Positions 47,273 through 58,034 of a stretch of DNA of 64,000 nt are shown here, piece after piece; position 1 is the stretch's first letter, and each line of letters opens with the position of its first letter. The stretch is from positions 1 to 64,000 of IMG/VR virus record IMGVR_UViG_3300025853_000070. The stretch is one strand, 5' to 3'. The position numbers were made by a program, and so were the translations under genes. The notes beneath the pieces were generated by a model, which had not been told where the DNA came from, made no database searches, and saw only the letters and a program-made list of their open reading frames with translations. Source of the stretch: a virus.

Positions 47273-48853
47273 ATGCCTGCTCTTGTAACGGATCAATTTA
47301 GAATATTAAATACCACAAGTTTTGTAGATTCTGTCAATGATTCTTCAAATTCATATTATGTTTTTGTTGGATTAACAAATCCAACATCTAGTGGGTATGG
47401 TAGAGATAGTAACTGGGATACAACAACTCCAAATCCAGTTGATAATATTGATAGATTAAATCATTATGAATCTACGATGCTTTTTGGAAAAAAAATTACG
47501 ACTGCCAATATTAGAAGAGTAATACGGAGAATTAATTGGACTTCGGGACTAACTTATGAGATGTATAGGTCAGATTATAGTATTCTTAATCCATCTCCAA
47601 TCTCTAACTCTTTGAGACTATATGATGCTGATTATTATGTGGTTAATTCCGATTATAGGGTTTATATTTGTATTGATAATGGATCATCTGGAATAAGCAC
47701 AAATGGTACTGCATCTACAGTAGAGCCATCTTTTACTGATTTGGAACCAACCAAATTGAGTGATGGATATACTTGGAAATATTTGTATTCTATTTCTCCA
47801 AGTGATATTGTAAAGTTTGATACTACAGAATATATTACAGTTCCAAATAATTGGGATACATCAACAGATCCTCAAATCTCAGCAATTAGAACAAATGGCA
47901 ATTCTGATGTAAATGAAAATCAAATTAAAAAAGTTTACATCCAAAATCAAGGAAAGGGATATTCCATAAGTGATGGCGATACAGCAAAAATAGTTGGCGA
48001 TGGAACTGGTGGAGAAGTTTCTTTAAGTGTTGATAATAATAAAATTACTAATGTTACAGTAATTTCTGGTGGAAGGGGATATACTTATGGAATGATAAAT
48101 TTGGGAACAGATCCAAATAATCTGCCAGAAATTAATGCAGAATTAATCCCAATTATCCCTCCGTCAAAAGGGCATGGTTTTGATATCTATGAGGAACTTG
48201 GAGCAGATAAAGTTTTAATTTATGCAAGATTTGATGACTCGACAAAAGATTTTCCAATAGATACTAAATTTGCTCAAATTGGAATTGTTAAGAATCCAAC
48301 AGTTTTCGATTCAACGGGCATTAATACTACAGTTTACTCTACCAATGAGTTTTCTGCACTCTATGCTATGAAGGTTAATGTTTCTAGTGGTTCGCTGTCT
48401 CCCGGAGACAAAATACAACAAACTTCTGATGGGAAAACTGCCTTAGCATATGTTGCTTCGTATGATATTTTGGATGAACAAGGAAATACTGCAGTAATTA
48501 AATATTATCAAGATAGATCACTATTTTATAATCAATCTACCTATGGTCATATAGATTTTACTAATATTGGAACTTATTATGATACTAATGGGACTATTTT
48601 AAAGTTTAAAGGTGATTCTGGCAACATCACAAAAACTGGGGGAGGATTCAGTGGAACTATTGACACCGGATTTGGAGGAATAACTACAACTATCTCAAAT
48701 AAAGTTATTAATTTGGGAGTAGTGTTTAATGGAGGTCTTGCTAATCCCGAGATAAATAGTAAGTCTGGAGATGTAATTTATATTGACAATAGAAAAACTG
48801 TTGAAAGAAACAGTAGACAAAAAGAAGACGTTAAAATTATCCTGGAATTTTAA
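47273..48853 (+). CDS. 8: Baseplate wedge protein gp8
   Basis: A 526-residue protein. Residues 1-180 match the T4 gp8 pattern: FRILNTTSFVDSVNDSSNSY, YYVFVGLTNP, then YTWKYLYSISPSDIVKF. gp8 is a dimeric wedge subunit that binds the gp7-gp10 complex. T4 gp8 is 334 aa; this one is longer because of an inserted repeat region with GYSISDGDTAKIVGDG-like units. Late promoter and order support it. Confidence 0.9.
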   Translation: MPALVTDQFRILNTTSFVDSVNDSSNSYYVFVGLTNPTSSGYGRDSNWDTTTPNPVDNIDRLNHYESTMLFGKKITTANIRRVIRRINWTSGLTYEMYRSDYSILNPSPISNSLRLYDADYYVVNSDYRVYICIDNGSSGISTNGTASTVEPSFTDLEPTKLSDGYTWKYLYSISPSDIVKFDTTEYITVPNNWDTSTDPQISAIRTNGNSDVNENQIKKVYIQNQGKGYSISDGDTAKIVGDGTGGEVSLSVDNNKITNVTVISGGRGYTYGMINLGTDPNNLPEINAELIPIIPPSKGHGFDIYEELGADKVLIYARFDDSTKDFPIDTKFAQIGIVKNPTVFDSTGINTTVYSTNEFSALYAMKVNVSSGSLSPGDKIQQTSDGKTALAYVASYDILDEQGNTAVIKYYQDRSLFYNQSTYGHIDFTNIGTYYDTNGTILKFKGDSGNITKTGGGFSGTIDTGFGGITTTISNKVINLGVVFNGGLANPEINSKSGDVIYIDNRKTVERNSRQKEDVKIILEF

Positions 48854-48856
48854 AAA

Positions 48857-51800
48857 ATGGCTCAAAAAACTAATTTAAATGTAAGTCCATATTATGATGA
48901 CTTTTTAGAATCCGGTGTAGGTGCTAAAGATAAAAATTACTATAAAGTATTATTCAATCCAGGAAAGCCAATACAAGCTCGTGAATTAAATACTTTACAA
49001 TCTATATTGCAAGACCAAGTAGAGAAATTTGGAAGTCACGTCTTTAAAGAAGGTTCGCTAGTTATTCCAGGTAGTACAACCTTTGACAATAATTTATATG
49101 CAGTTAAGTTAAACTTAACTCAATTCGGAGTTAGCATATCTACTTATTTGTCTCAACTTGTTGGGAAAACAATTGTTGGACAAAATTCTGGAGTTAGTGC
49201 ATCAGTGCAACTTGCACAACTTCCAAATTCTGAAGTAGAATATCCAACCTTATACGTTAAATATCTTAATTCTGATTCAAATTATGAGTTCAATCCTTTT
49301 CAGGATAATGAACCTCTTTCGGCGTCTGAAAATATTACATATTCAACTACAACAATTAACGCTGATACAACTTTTGCGACAACTATTTCTTCTGATGCAA
49401 CAAAAATTGGTTCTTCAGCGTCAATTAATGAGGGAGTTTATTTTGTTAGAGGGGCATTCGTTAGAGTTCCAAAGCAGACTATAATTTTAGATTATTATAC
49501 AAATAGTCCTTCATATAGGGTCGGTTTACAAGTCAATGAAGAAATTATAACTGCTAAGGACGACTCATCTCTTTATGATAATGCAAAGGGATTTACAAAT
49601 TTTGCTGCTCCTGGAGCAGATAGATTTAAGATATCTTTAGTTCTTACAAAGAAATTGTTGTCAGATACTAATGATACTGATTTCATTGAGATTTTACGAG
49701 TTAAAGATGGTGCAATCAAAAAGTTAGATATTAAATCTAACTATAACATAATTAAAGATTATTTGGCACAAAGAACATATGATGAATCTGGAGATTATAC
49801 AACAACCCCATTTGAAATAAAAATAAAAAATTCTTTAAATGATAGATTAGGTAATGATGGTGTCTTCTTTGATACTGAAAAAACAGATAAAGGCAATATC
49901 CCATCGGATAATTTATTGAGTATTAAATTATCTCCAGGCAAAGCTTATGTTAGAGGATATGATATAGAAAAAACTGGTATAGAAATCATTGATGTTGAGA
50001 AGCCAAGAACCACGGAAACGGTCTCTATTTCAAATGTTCCATTTGAAATGGGTAACCTGTTAAGAGTAAACAATGTAACAGGATCTCCAAAACAAAATAA
50101 TGTCGTATATCTCCAATCAGAAAGAAAGAATAGTACTGAGACCGCAGCAGGAGTTACTATTGGAGATGCTCAGGTATATACATTCAATTTAACAGATGCT
50201 GCATATCAGAATCCATCCACTAATTGGGATTTGTATCTATATGATGTACAAACATATACAGAGTTAACTTTAAATCAAAGCGTTAGTTCAACAGATGTTC
50301 CCCAGTCATCTTACATAAAAGGTAAGAGTAGTGGAGCGAGTGGATATGCAGTTTCCGCTGGGTCTGACACTGAGATTATACAAATTAAACAAACCTCAGG
50401 AACTTTTTCTGCTGGTGAGAAGATTTTAATTAATGGTTCAGAATTGGTTTCTAGAACTATTAAGACTGTCAGATCTTATCAAACTTCGGATATTAAATCT
50501 GTTCATCAATCAACTTCAATCTCTGGGTTTCAAACCGCATTCTTAGCAGATACTCAACTCGATAGAATATCGAGACCAGGTATCATTAAAATTACTACAG
50601 GAGGAACTGCAACTATTGGATCCCCTGCTTCATTCAGTGGAATTAAAACTGGGGATATTATCAGATATCAAATAGATGATAGTACTGAAACATATAATAA
50701 GGTATCTTCCATTGATCCATCACTACTTTCAATGGAATTAAGCGAGATTGCTAATGTCAGTGGTGTTTGCAGTGGAACTTATCCAGGAAGTAATTTCTCT
50801 GGTTCTTATTCTTTAGGTGTTCCAAAAATTAGAAACGAGGAAGATGGATATCTGTATGCCCAAATTGAAGATTCAAATGTATCTTCAGTAAATTTAAGTT
50901 CTTCTGTAATTTCATTTACGGCAGACTCTAATACAACTTTTACTCCTTCATCAGGAACTCTAACCGTAAATAGAGGCAACTTCACATTAGGTGTAAACTC
51001 AATAACCGCTCAGTTTGAGCAATTTGATGAAGAAAGATATTCTATTTCATATAGTGATGGAACAATTGATGATTTAACTCCAGACAAATTTAGTTTAAGT
51101 AATAATGAAGTAACTTTTACTGGTCTTGACAATAAAGAAATTTCTAATATAAAAGCAACTTTTGTAAAGAACGGTATTCAGAGTAAGGCAAAGCAGTATA
51201 ATAGAAGCAAAATAGTTAATGTAGTTCTTTCTAAAAATCCACAATCTGGTTCTAGTGCTAATAGTTCAATTAATGATGGTCTGACTTACAATAATCAGGC
51301 ATATGGTTTAAGAGTTCAAGATGATGAAATAAGTTTAAATTATCCAGATGTAGGAAAAGTTTTAGCAGTTCTTGAATCTTTAGATAATAATTTGCCAGTA
51401 TTGGATCAAATAACATTTAGTTCTTTGGCAAATGTAGATACAAATGCAATTATCGGAGAAAATATTATTGGGAGGTCAACCAATACTGTCGCCAGAGTGG
51501 TAACAAAGACTTCTACAGATACTCTTGGTATCGTATATTTGAATAATAATAGATTTTCTACAAATGAATCTGTAATATTTGAAGATTCTAATATTAAAAC
51601 AGAAATACAAACAATTGTATCTGGACAATATAGAAATATTACCGATAAATTTGCATTAAATAAAGGTCAAAATGATCAATTCTACGATTATTCTCGTCTT
51701 GTAAGAAAGAGAGGTCAAGATTCTCCATCAAGAAAACTTTCAATTATATTTGATTATTATTCGATTCCTTCTGGAGATACTGGAGATTTATTCACAGTAA

Positions 51801-54800
51801 ATAGTTATTCGCAAGAAAGATTTTTATCAGATATTCCTAATATTGGAAGATCTGCTGTAAGAGCGTCTGACACACTCGACTTTAGACCAAGAGTATCTCC
51901 ATTTACAGGAACAACAAGTTCTCCTTTCTATGGAACTCCAAATAGATTTGCTAACTCTCTGAACTTTATAGTTTCGCCAAACGAAAGTGCTTTAATTGGA
52001 TATGACTTTTATTTACCAAGAATCGATAGATTGTTCTTAGATAAGACTGGAACACTCAATATTGTTAAGGGAATTCCTTCAGTAAATCCAAAACCACCAG
52101 CAAGTCTAGATGATGCAATGGAACTTGCAAGCATCAGATTACCAGCATATCTTTATGATACAAATGATGTTGAAATAACATTAGTTGATAACAAAAGATA
52201 TACTATGCGTGATATTGGAAAAATCGAAGATCGTGTAGAAACTCTTGAGAGAGTTACTTCATTATCATTGTTAGAGTTAAATACAAAAACTTTACAGATC
52301 AGAGATGCTCAGGGTCTTGATAGATTCAAGAGTGGATTTTTTGTAGATGATTTTAAGAATTATGACTTGATAAATGTTGGCGTTTCTGATATAGAAATTA
52401 ATTCTGAAAATAATGAGTTAACAACTCCATTGACTAGAAATAGTCTTGAAATGAAGCTTGTCACTCAAGAAAATATTTCTGATGAAAACTTAGATTATGC
52501 CAATAATTACACCTTAATTGACAATAACGTACAAAAAACAGGAGAAGCAGTTACTTTAAAATATGAAAGCGTTGACTGGATAAGTCAAAATTTTGCAACT
52601 AAAGTGGAAAATGTCAATCCTTTCCATGTCATCCTTTATACAGGAAATATCAAATTAAGTCCCGAAAGAGATAGTTGGGTTAGACCAATCAGACTTGCCG
52701 ATCAAATTATTAGTCGAACTAATACATTTTTTGGAGGTTCATGGGGAGTTAGTACATTCCAGTGGGGATTTGATCGAGTAGTTGCTTCTGGAAGTGAAAC
52801 TTACATGAGATCCAGAAATACAGGATTCTCTGTTGTTAATCTAAAACCATTAACAAGGTATTATCAATTTTTGGATGGAAATAGTGGAGTTGATTACATT
52901 CCCAAATTAATCGAAATCGCAACAGATTCTACTTTAGAAAACTATGGTGCATCTGGAGCATTTACTGTAGGAGAAACTGTAGTTGGTTCTTTTGATGGAC
53001 AAAGATTAATAACTTTTAGAGTTGCACAATCGAATCATAAAGAAGGACCATTTAACAATCCATCTATAAAATATACTACAAATCCATATTCAACAAATGA
53101 AAATATTCCTGAAGCGTATAGTGCATCATCAAAAACTTTAAATGTTGATATTGCCGGTCTATCTGCTCAAGCACAAGGTTTATATAATGGATATCTTGTA
53201 CAGGGTATGCAATTAGTTGGACAAACTAGTGGAACCGTAGCTTATGTAAAGAATCTAAGATTAATTAGTGATATAAATGGATTCTTATCCGGTTCATTCT
53301 ATTTGAAAAATCCTCTTACAAGTCCACCACCATCAGTTAGAATTGAAACCGGATCCAAAGTTTATAAATTAACATCTAGTCCCACAAATGAAACTCCTCT
53401 TCCAGGAAGTAAATTAATTTCTTCTGGAGAATCCTTGTATACTTCTACAGGAATTTGGCAAGCATGGCAAAGACTTACAATAAGAACTACGAATATAAGC
53501 ATTCGTGTTGATTACAGCGATCCTTTGGCACAATCATTTACCGTTGGTGGGAGTATCGAAGATGTTCAAGCACCAAATATTGCAATCAGAAGTGATGATG
53601 CATATGGAGCCTATTTAACAGCAGTTGATGTATTCTTTGGAAATAAAGATTCAGGAAATGCTACAGTCAGTCTTGAAATAAGAAAGGTTGAACTTGGGAC
53701 ACCAACAAACAATAGAATTGGAAATAGGGTAACTTTAAATCCTGATCAAGTATTTACATCTAGAGATGCTTCTATCCCAACAACCTTTACTTTTGATTAT
53801 CCAATTCCTCTCGAACCAAATTCAGAATATGCATTAGTTCTTCTTGCACCGCAATCAGACCAATATGAAGTTTGGATTGCTGAAATGGGAGAAAAAACTA
53901 TTGAAACCAGAGATCTTCCCGATTCTCAGGCAATTAAATATGGAAGACAGTTTGCTATCGGAAGTCTTTTCAAGTCCCAAAATGGATCTATATGGACTGC
54001 AAATCAATATCAAGATATGAAGTTTAAACTTCATAAAGCAAACTTCACTTCATCAAGCGGCAGCGTATTATTCCACAATCCATCTTTAGATGTAAGTAAT
54101 GGATATATTCAATCTCTCAATTCAAATCCACTGACTATTGTTCCAAGAGAGGTTAAACTTGGCATTACTACTTTAACAGATGATTCTCTTATTGGTATTC
54201 TCACAGAAGGAAGAAAAATTTCAACACAATTGAGACCATATACTTATGGAACTATTGTTGGAACAGGTGCTTCCGTAGTTACTGTTGGAATTACTACAGG
54301 TGGATTTAATTATGTAACTGATAGCGACAATGAGTGCTCTACTTTTGCAATTACTGGAAACGGAAGCGGTCTTACCTTAGATGTTGAAGCAAATGCAGGA
54401 ATTATTAACAGCGTAACTCCAGTAAATTATGGGAGCGGATATAATGTTGGCGATGTTGTTGGCATTGTAACTTCTGATATGTCTTCCGGTACTGGTAGAG
54501 ATGCTCAAATAACAATTACTGGAATTGGAACAGGAGCAAATACTTTATTCGTATCAAATGTTCAGGGAGACTCTTTTGCTGGAGCGGCTGCAACTTTAAC
54601 ATACTATGATAATAGCGGAGTAGTACAAGTTGCCACAGCAACAACTGTAAATACATCAACACCTACCGGTGGAATTTATTCTGGAAATTATTTCAAAGTT
54701 GACCATTATCATCATGGAATGTATTCAGATTTAAATAAAGTAGTTATTTCGAATGTCATTAGTGACATTAAACCAACAACATTGGCAAACCGATTAACAA

Positions 54801-56047
54801 CTAGCGAAACTTCTATACTCGTTGCTTCTGCAAGTGATTTTGAAACTTTTGAAGGTTTGGTAGTTGATGGCAACAATCCAGGATATTTGAAAATTAAAGA
54901 TGAAATTATTAAGTATACATCAGTTGTTGATAATACAATTTCAGGTTTGACAAGAGGTATAGATTCAACTATTCAACTAGATTATGATTTGGGCACTAAA
55001 GTATATAAGTATGAGATTGGTGGGGTTTCGTTGAGAAGAATTAATACTGAGCATTCTATTAGTTCTAATAGCAATGATATTGATAGTTATTATGTCGTAT
55101 TTGATAGATCTAACTTCGATTCAAATACAATTAATAGAAATTCGGATCAAGATAGTGCTCCTCAATCCTCTGGATCACCATTACTTTCTTTCAATAAATC
55201 ATTGGTTTGTGGAGAAAGTAATGTAACCGCAACAGAAAATATACAATTCAATGCAATTAATCCCCATATCGACTTAATTAATCCAAATTCGCAAACTTCA
55301 GTAACTGCTCAAATTAGAACAGTAAGTGGAACTAGTGTTGGAGGAAATGAGACCTCATTTGTTGATCAAGGATATGAATCTGTTGAAATTGGATCAGAAA
55401 ATAGATTATCTTCAACCAGAATAGTCTGTTCGGATGTAAATGAAACTACATATTTAAGTAATTTATTGAGAAATAAATCATTCACATTAAAAGTTGACTT
55501 ACAATCAAATAATCCAAATTTATCTCCAATTGTTTTCTGGGATAATTCTTCTATAGAATTTATCAGTAATCGTCTAAACAAACCAATTTCAAGTTATCCA
55601 AGTGATAATAGAGTGAATTCAATTTCCAATGATCCACACTCTGCAGTATATGTCTCAAATACTGTTAGACTTGCAAATCCAGCAACATCTCTTAGAGTAT
55701 ATTTAAGTGCTTATCGTCATTCATCTGCTGATTTTAGAGTTCTTTATAGTTTAATTAAACCAGATTCTAGTGAAGTTTCACAATCATTTGAATTGTTCCC
55801 AGGATATGACAATCTAACTTTAGATAATGATACGGATGGATTCTTAGATGTTGTCGATCCATCAAAAAATAGCGGATTGCAAGATCGTCGTATTCCTGCT
55901 AGTTTGGAAGATGAATTTAGAGAATATGAGTATAGCATAAATGACCTTGACAGTTTTGTTGGATATACAATTAAAATTGTAATGTCCGGAACAGATCAGG
56001 CACATGCACCAAGATTTAAGGACCTCAGGAGCATAGCATTAGCATGA
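48857..56047 (+). CDS. DUF4815-type structural protein (gp9/gp10 position)
   Basis: A 2396-residue protein. Its opening YYDDFLESGVGAKDKNYYKV and KPIQARELNTLQSILQDQVE are the DUF4815 signature found in cyanophage baseplate-fibre proteins. Later parts contain repeated adhesin-like modules and a region near residue 1550 with GGSIEDVQAPNIAIRSDDAY. It is the gene after gp8, where T4 has gp9 and gp10, so a role in attaching fibres to the wedge is likely. This is inferred. Confidence 0.82.
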   Translation: MAQKTNLNVSPYYDDFLESGVGAKDKNYYKVLFNPGKPIQARELNTLQSILQDQVEKFGSHVFKEGSLVIPGSTTFDNNLYAVKLNLTQFGVSISTYLSQLVGKTIVGQNSGVSASVQLAQLPNSEVEYPTLYVKYLNSDSNYEFNPFQDNEPLSASENITYSTTTINADTTFATTISSDATKIGSSASINEGVYFVRGAFVRVPKQTIILDYYTNSPSYRVGLQVNEEIITAKDDSSLYDNAKGFTNFAAPGADRFKISLVLTKKLLSDTNDTDFIEILRVKDGAIKKLDIKSNYNIIKDYLAQRTYDESGDYTTTPFEIKIKNSLNDRLGNDGVFFDTEKTDKGNIPSDNLLSIKLSPGKAYVRGYDIEKTGIEIIDVEKPRTTETVSISNVPFEMGNLLRVNNVTGSPKQNNVVYLQSERKNSTETAAGVTIGDAQVYTFNLTDAAYQNPSTNWDLYLYDVQTYTELTLNQSVSSTDVPQSSYIKGKSSGASGYAVSAGSDTEIIQIKQTSGTFSAGEKILINGSELVSRTIKTVRSYQTSDIKSVHQSTSISGFQTAFLADTQLDRISRPGIIKITTGGTATIGSPASFSGIKTGDIIRYQIDDSTETYNKVSSIDPSLLSMELSEIANVSGVCSGTYPGSNFSGSYSLGVPKIRNEEDGYLYAQIEDSNVSSVNLSSSVISFTADSNTTFTPSSGTLTVNRGNFTLGVNSITAQFEQFDEERYSISYSDGTIDDLTPDKFSLSNNEVTFTGLDNKEISNIKATFVKNGIQSKAKQYNRSKIVNVVLSKNPQSGSSANSSINDGLTYNNQAYGLRVQDDEISLNYPDVGKVLAVLESLDNNLPVLDQITFSSLANVDTNAIIGENIIGRSTNTVARVVTKTSTDTLGIVYLNNNRFSTNESVIFEDSNIKTEIQTIVSGQYRNITDKFALNKGQNDQFYDYSRLVRKRGQDSPSRKLSIIFDYYSIPSGDTGDLFTVNSYSQERFLSDIPNIGRSAVRASDTLDFRPRVSPFTGTTSSPFYGTPNRFANSLNFIVSPNESALIGYDFYLPRIDRLFLDKTGTLNIVKGIPSVNPKPPASLDDAMELASIRLPAYLYDTNDVEITLVDNKRYTMRDIGKIEDRVETLERVTSLSLLELNTKTLQIRDAQGLDRFKSGFFVDDFKNYDLINVGVSDIEINSENNELTTPLTRNSLEMKLVTQENISDENLDYANNYTLIDNNVQKTGEAVTLKYESVDWISQNFATKVENVNPFHVILYTGNIKLSPERDSWVRPIRLADQIISRTNTFFGGSWGVSTFQWGFDRVVASGSETYMRSRNTGFSVVNLKPLTRYYQFLDGNSGVDYIPKLIEIATDSTLENYGASGAFTVGETVVGSFDGQRLITFRVAQSNHKEGPFNNPSIKYTTNPYSTNENIPEAYSASSKTLNVDIAGLSAQAQGLYNGYLVQGMQLVGQTSGTVAYVKNLRLISDINGFLSGSFYLKNPLTSPPPSVRIETGSKVYKLTSSPTNETPLPGSKLISSGESLYTSTGIWQAWQRLTIRTTNISIRVDYSDPLAQSFTVGGSIEDVQAPNIAIRSDDAYGAYLTAVDVFFGNKDSGNATVSLEIRKVELGTPTNNRIGNRVTLNPDQVFTSRDASIPTTFTFDYPIPLEPNSEYALVLLAPQSDQYEVWIAEMGEKTIETRDLPDSQAIKYGRQFAIGSLFKSQNGSIWTANQYQDMKFKLHKANFTSSSGSVLFHNPSLDVSNGYIQSLNSNPLTIVPREVKLGITTLTDDSLIGILTEGRKISTQLRPYTYGTIVGTGASVVTVGITTGGFNYVTDSDNECSTFAITGNGSGLTLDVEANAGIINSVTPVNYGSGYNVGDVVGIVTSDMSSGTGRDAQITITGIGTGANTLFVSNVQGDSFAGAAATLTYYDNSGVVQVATATTVNTSTPTGGIYSGNYFKVDHYHHGMYSDLNKVVISNVISDIKPTTLANRLTTSETSILVASASDFETFEGLVVDGNNPGYLKIKDEIIKYTSVVDNTISGLTRGIDSTIQLDYDLGTKVYKYEIGGVSLRRINTEHSISSNSNDIDSYYVVFDRSNFDSNTINRNSDQDSAPQSSGSPLLSFNKSLVCGESNVTATENIQFNAINPHIDLINPNSQTSVTAQIRTVSGTSVGGNETSFVDQGYESVEIGSENRLSSTRIVCSDVNETTYLSNLLRNKSFTLKVDLQSNNPNLSPIVFWDNSSIEFISNRLNKPISSYPSDNRVNSISNDPHSAVYVSNTVRLANPATSLRVYLSAYRHSSADFRVLYSLIKPDSSEVSQSFELFPGYDNLTLDNDTDGFLDVVDPSKNSGLQDRRIPASLEDEFREYEYSINDLDSFVGYTIKIVMSGTDQAHAPRFKDLRSIALA

Positions 56048-56244
56048 TACCAGTAAAAGGGCATCCAAATTTATATCGGGATGAAAAATCCGGAGCCATT
56101 ATAAATTGTGACAGTCAATCCTACAATCAATACATTATTTCATCAAATAATAGAGAAACTCAAAAAAGAGAAATTGAAAAAATGAAAAGTGATATTGAAG
56201 AAATTAAAACATTACTAAAGGAGTTGGTAAATGAATCCAAATGA
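56044..56244 (+). CDS. Small conserved structural-region protein
   Basis: A 66-residue protein overlapping the DUF4815 stop (ATGA). MIPVKGHPNLYRDEKSGAII is followed by a coiled coil (EIEKMKSDIEEIKTLLKEL). From memory, similar short proteins appear at this place in other cyanophages. Function unknown. Confidence 0.75.
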   Translation: MIPVKGHPNLYRDEKSGAIINCDSQSYNQYIISSNNRETQKREIEKMKSDIEEIKTLLKELVNESK

Positions 56245-56419
56245 TATTGAATTGGAAACTATGGCAAAAATGTTTGCATATGAAAAAGAATCTAGAATGA
56301 TTGATGAAATTGAAAATATTGAAGATTTAAAAAATATTGCAAAGTCCTATATCAAACTTTATTTGAAGCAGCAAGAGGTTTTAAAATCTTTACCAACTAT
56401 TGGAAATATAAATACCTAA
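56231..56419 (+). CDS. Small acidic helical protein
   Basis: A 62-residue protein (MNPNDIELETMAKMFAYEKE at the start; EDLKNIAKSYIKLYLKQQEV). It overlaps the previous gene by 14 nt. Its 3' end contains a late promoter motif for the next gene. No known role. Confidence 0.7.
   Translation: MNPNDIELETMAKMFAYEKESRMIDEIENIEDLKNIAKSYIKLYLKQQEVLKSLPTIGNINT
56407..56414 (+). promoter_or_regulatory. T4-type late promoter TATAAATA
   Basis: TATAAATA overlaps the last codons of the 62-aa gene and lies 26 nt before the ATG at 56441. Confidence 0.7.
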
Positions 56420-56440
56420 AGATATATTCTTTTTTAAATA

Positions 56441-56776
56441 ATGGCAGTATATGTATCCAATATAGTAATTGAGCAAGGTTTCGATTTTGATACTTCTTTC
56501 CAATTAGAGGATACTAGAACAAATTCTTTTCTGGATCTTAATAATTATACTACCGAAGGTCAATTGAGAAAGCATCCTGGCAGCTCTACCGCAGTTTCAT
56601 TTGCCACGACTGTTACTAATCCAGATACTGGTATTATTTCAATATCACTGACTGCTGCCCAAACTATTTTGATAAAACCTGGAAGATATAATTATGATAT
56701 AAAAGTGGCGGCAGATGGAAAAGAATACAAAGCTATAGAAGGTTCCGCACTCGTTAGAGCAGGAGTAACAAGGTAA
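56441..56776 (+). CDS. Small beta-rich structural protein
   Basis: A 111-residue protein with VSNIVIEQGFDFDTSFQLED, NNYTTEGQLRKHP and KPGRYNYDIKVAADGKEYKA. The IEQGFDFD..F.L.D and YDI.V motifs resemble the BppU/Ig-like virion proteins of phages. One base separates it from the fibre-like gene that follows. Virion role inferred. Confidence 0.75.
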   Translation: MAVYVSNIVIEQGFDFDTSFQLEDTRTNSFLDLNNYTTEGQLRKHPGSSTAVSFATTVTNPDTGIISISLTAAQTILIKPGRYNYDIKVAADGKEYKAIEGSALVRAGVTR

Positions 56777-56777
56777 A

Positions 56778-58034
56778 ATGCCTAATATAAACGATAGAAT
56801 TGGATCTCAAAATGTAATTCGTGTTTTATCTAATGCTTCAGCGCCACCAACAAGATTAACTAATCTTACTGATGTAGATTCTACTATAAGAGATGATGGT
56901 GTCATTCTAGTTTGGGATCTTGGCACTGAAAAATTTATAACCACTAGTGTTATTGATAGTGCTATTTTTGGCGCAAGTAGTCTTGTTTCTTTTACTAATA
57001 CTACGGATTCTTCACTTATAACAAATGGTGCTCTTGTTATAAGTGGTGGTGTTGGTATTGGCAAAAATTTAAACATAGGTGGAGGTGTTTCGATAACTGG
57101 ATTATCAACGTTTGCATCTAATTTGGATATTAATGCATCGGTTGATATTCTTTCCAATCTAGACGTTGGTGGAAATATAGTAATAACAGGATTATCGACA
57201 TTTGCATCTAATCTGGATATTAATGCTGCGGTCGATATTCTTACTACATTAGATGTAACAGGAAAAATAACTGGAAGTGGTCTTTTTGAATCTAAAGGAA
57301 CAACCACACTAGCATCAAATGGTGGCATAACAACTACTGGTGGTGATTTATATGTTGATAATGATCTTTATGTTGGTAGAAATGTAAATGTTGTTGGAGT
57401 TTCCACATTTATTGGAAATGTAACATTTAAGGGAGGAACCATTGGTATTGGAGACTCCACTAGTGATGATATTGATATTGGTGGCGAATTTATATCCAAT
57501 TTGGTTCCAAATGATGATAACACCTATGATATTGGTATCTCTACTCAAAGGTGGAGAACTGGACGTTTTTCTGGACTAGTAACAACTACAGATCTATATG
57601 TTTCTGGCATCAGTACCTTAGGAGTTACTACACTTACTGATGTAACTGCACAACAACTCAATGTTTCTGGCATCAGTACTTTAGGAATTACTACTGCTAC
57701 TGATTTAACAGTACAACAACTCAATGTAAGTGGTATCAGTACTTTAGGAGTTACTACACTTACTGATGTAACTGCACAACAACTTTATATATCAGGTCTT
57801 TCAACATTTAAAAATAATGTAAGTATCACAGGATTTGTAACAGTAACTGAAGGTTTATATTATGATAGTGATAATTATACAGGTCCAAATGGCATTGCAT
57901 ATTTTGATGATACAGGAAAACTTATAGGAGCAGCAGCAACTACAACAGGAATAACAACGAGTAATTTTATTCTTACAACAGATGCTGTAGGAATACCTAC
58001 ATGGACATCAGTAATTGACGGAGGATGGTATTGA
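56778..58034 (+). CDS. Fibre-like structural protein with 21-residue repeats
   Basis: A 418-residue protein. Residues about 85-250 carry LSTFASNLDINASVDIL-type units. From about 275 there are three near-identical 21-residue repeats (VSGISTLGVTTLTDVTAQQL), encoded by 63-bp tandem repeats at 57600-57788, then ITGFVTVTEGLYYDSDNYTG. The style is that of triple-helical fibre shafts. The stop overlaps the gp13 start. Confidence 0.8.
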   Translation: MPNINDRIGSQNVIRVLSNASAPPTRLTNLTDVDSTIRDDGVILVWDLGTEKFITTSVIDSAIFGASSLVSFTNTTDSSLITNGALVISGGVGIGKNLNIGGGVSITGLSTFASNLDINASVDILSNLDVGGNIVITGLSTFASNLDINAAVDILTTLDVTGKITGSGLFESKGTTTLASNGGITTTGGDLYVDNDLYVGRNVNVVGVSTFIGNVTFKGGTIGIGDSTSDDIDIGGEFISNLVPNDDNTYDIGISTQRWRTGRFSGLVTTTDLYVSGISTLGVTTLTDVTAQQLNVSGISTLGITTATDLTVQQLNVSGISTLGVTTLTDVTAQQLYISGLSTFKNNVSITGFVTVTEGLYYDSDNYTGPNGIAYFDDTGKLIGAAATTTGITTSNFILTTDAVGIPTWTSVIDGGWY

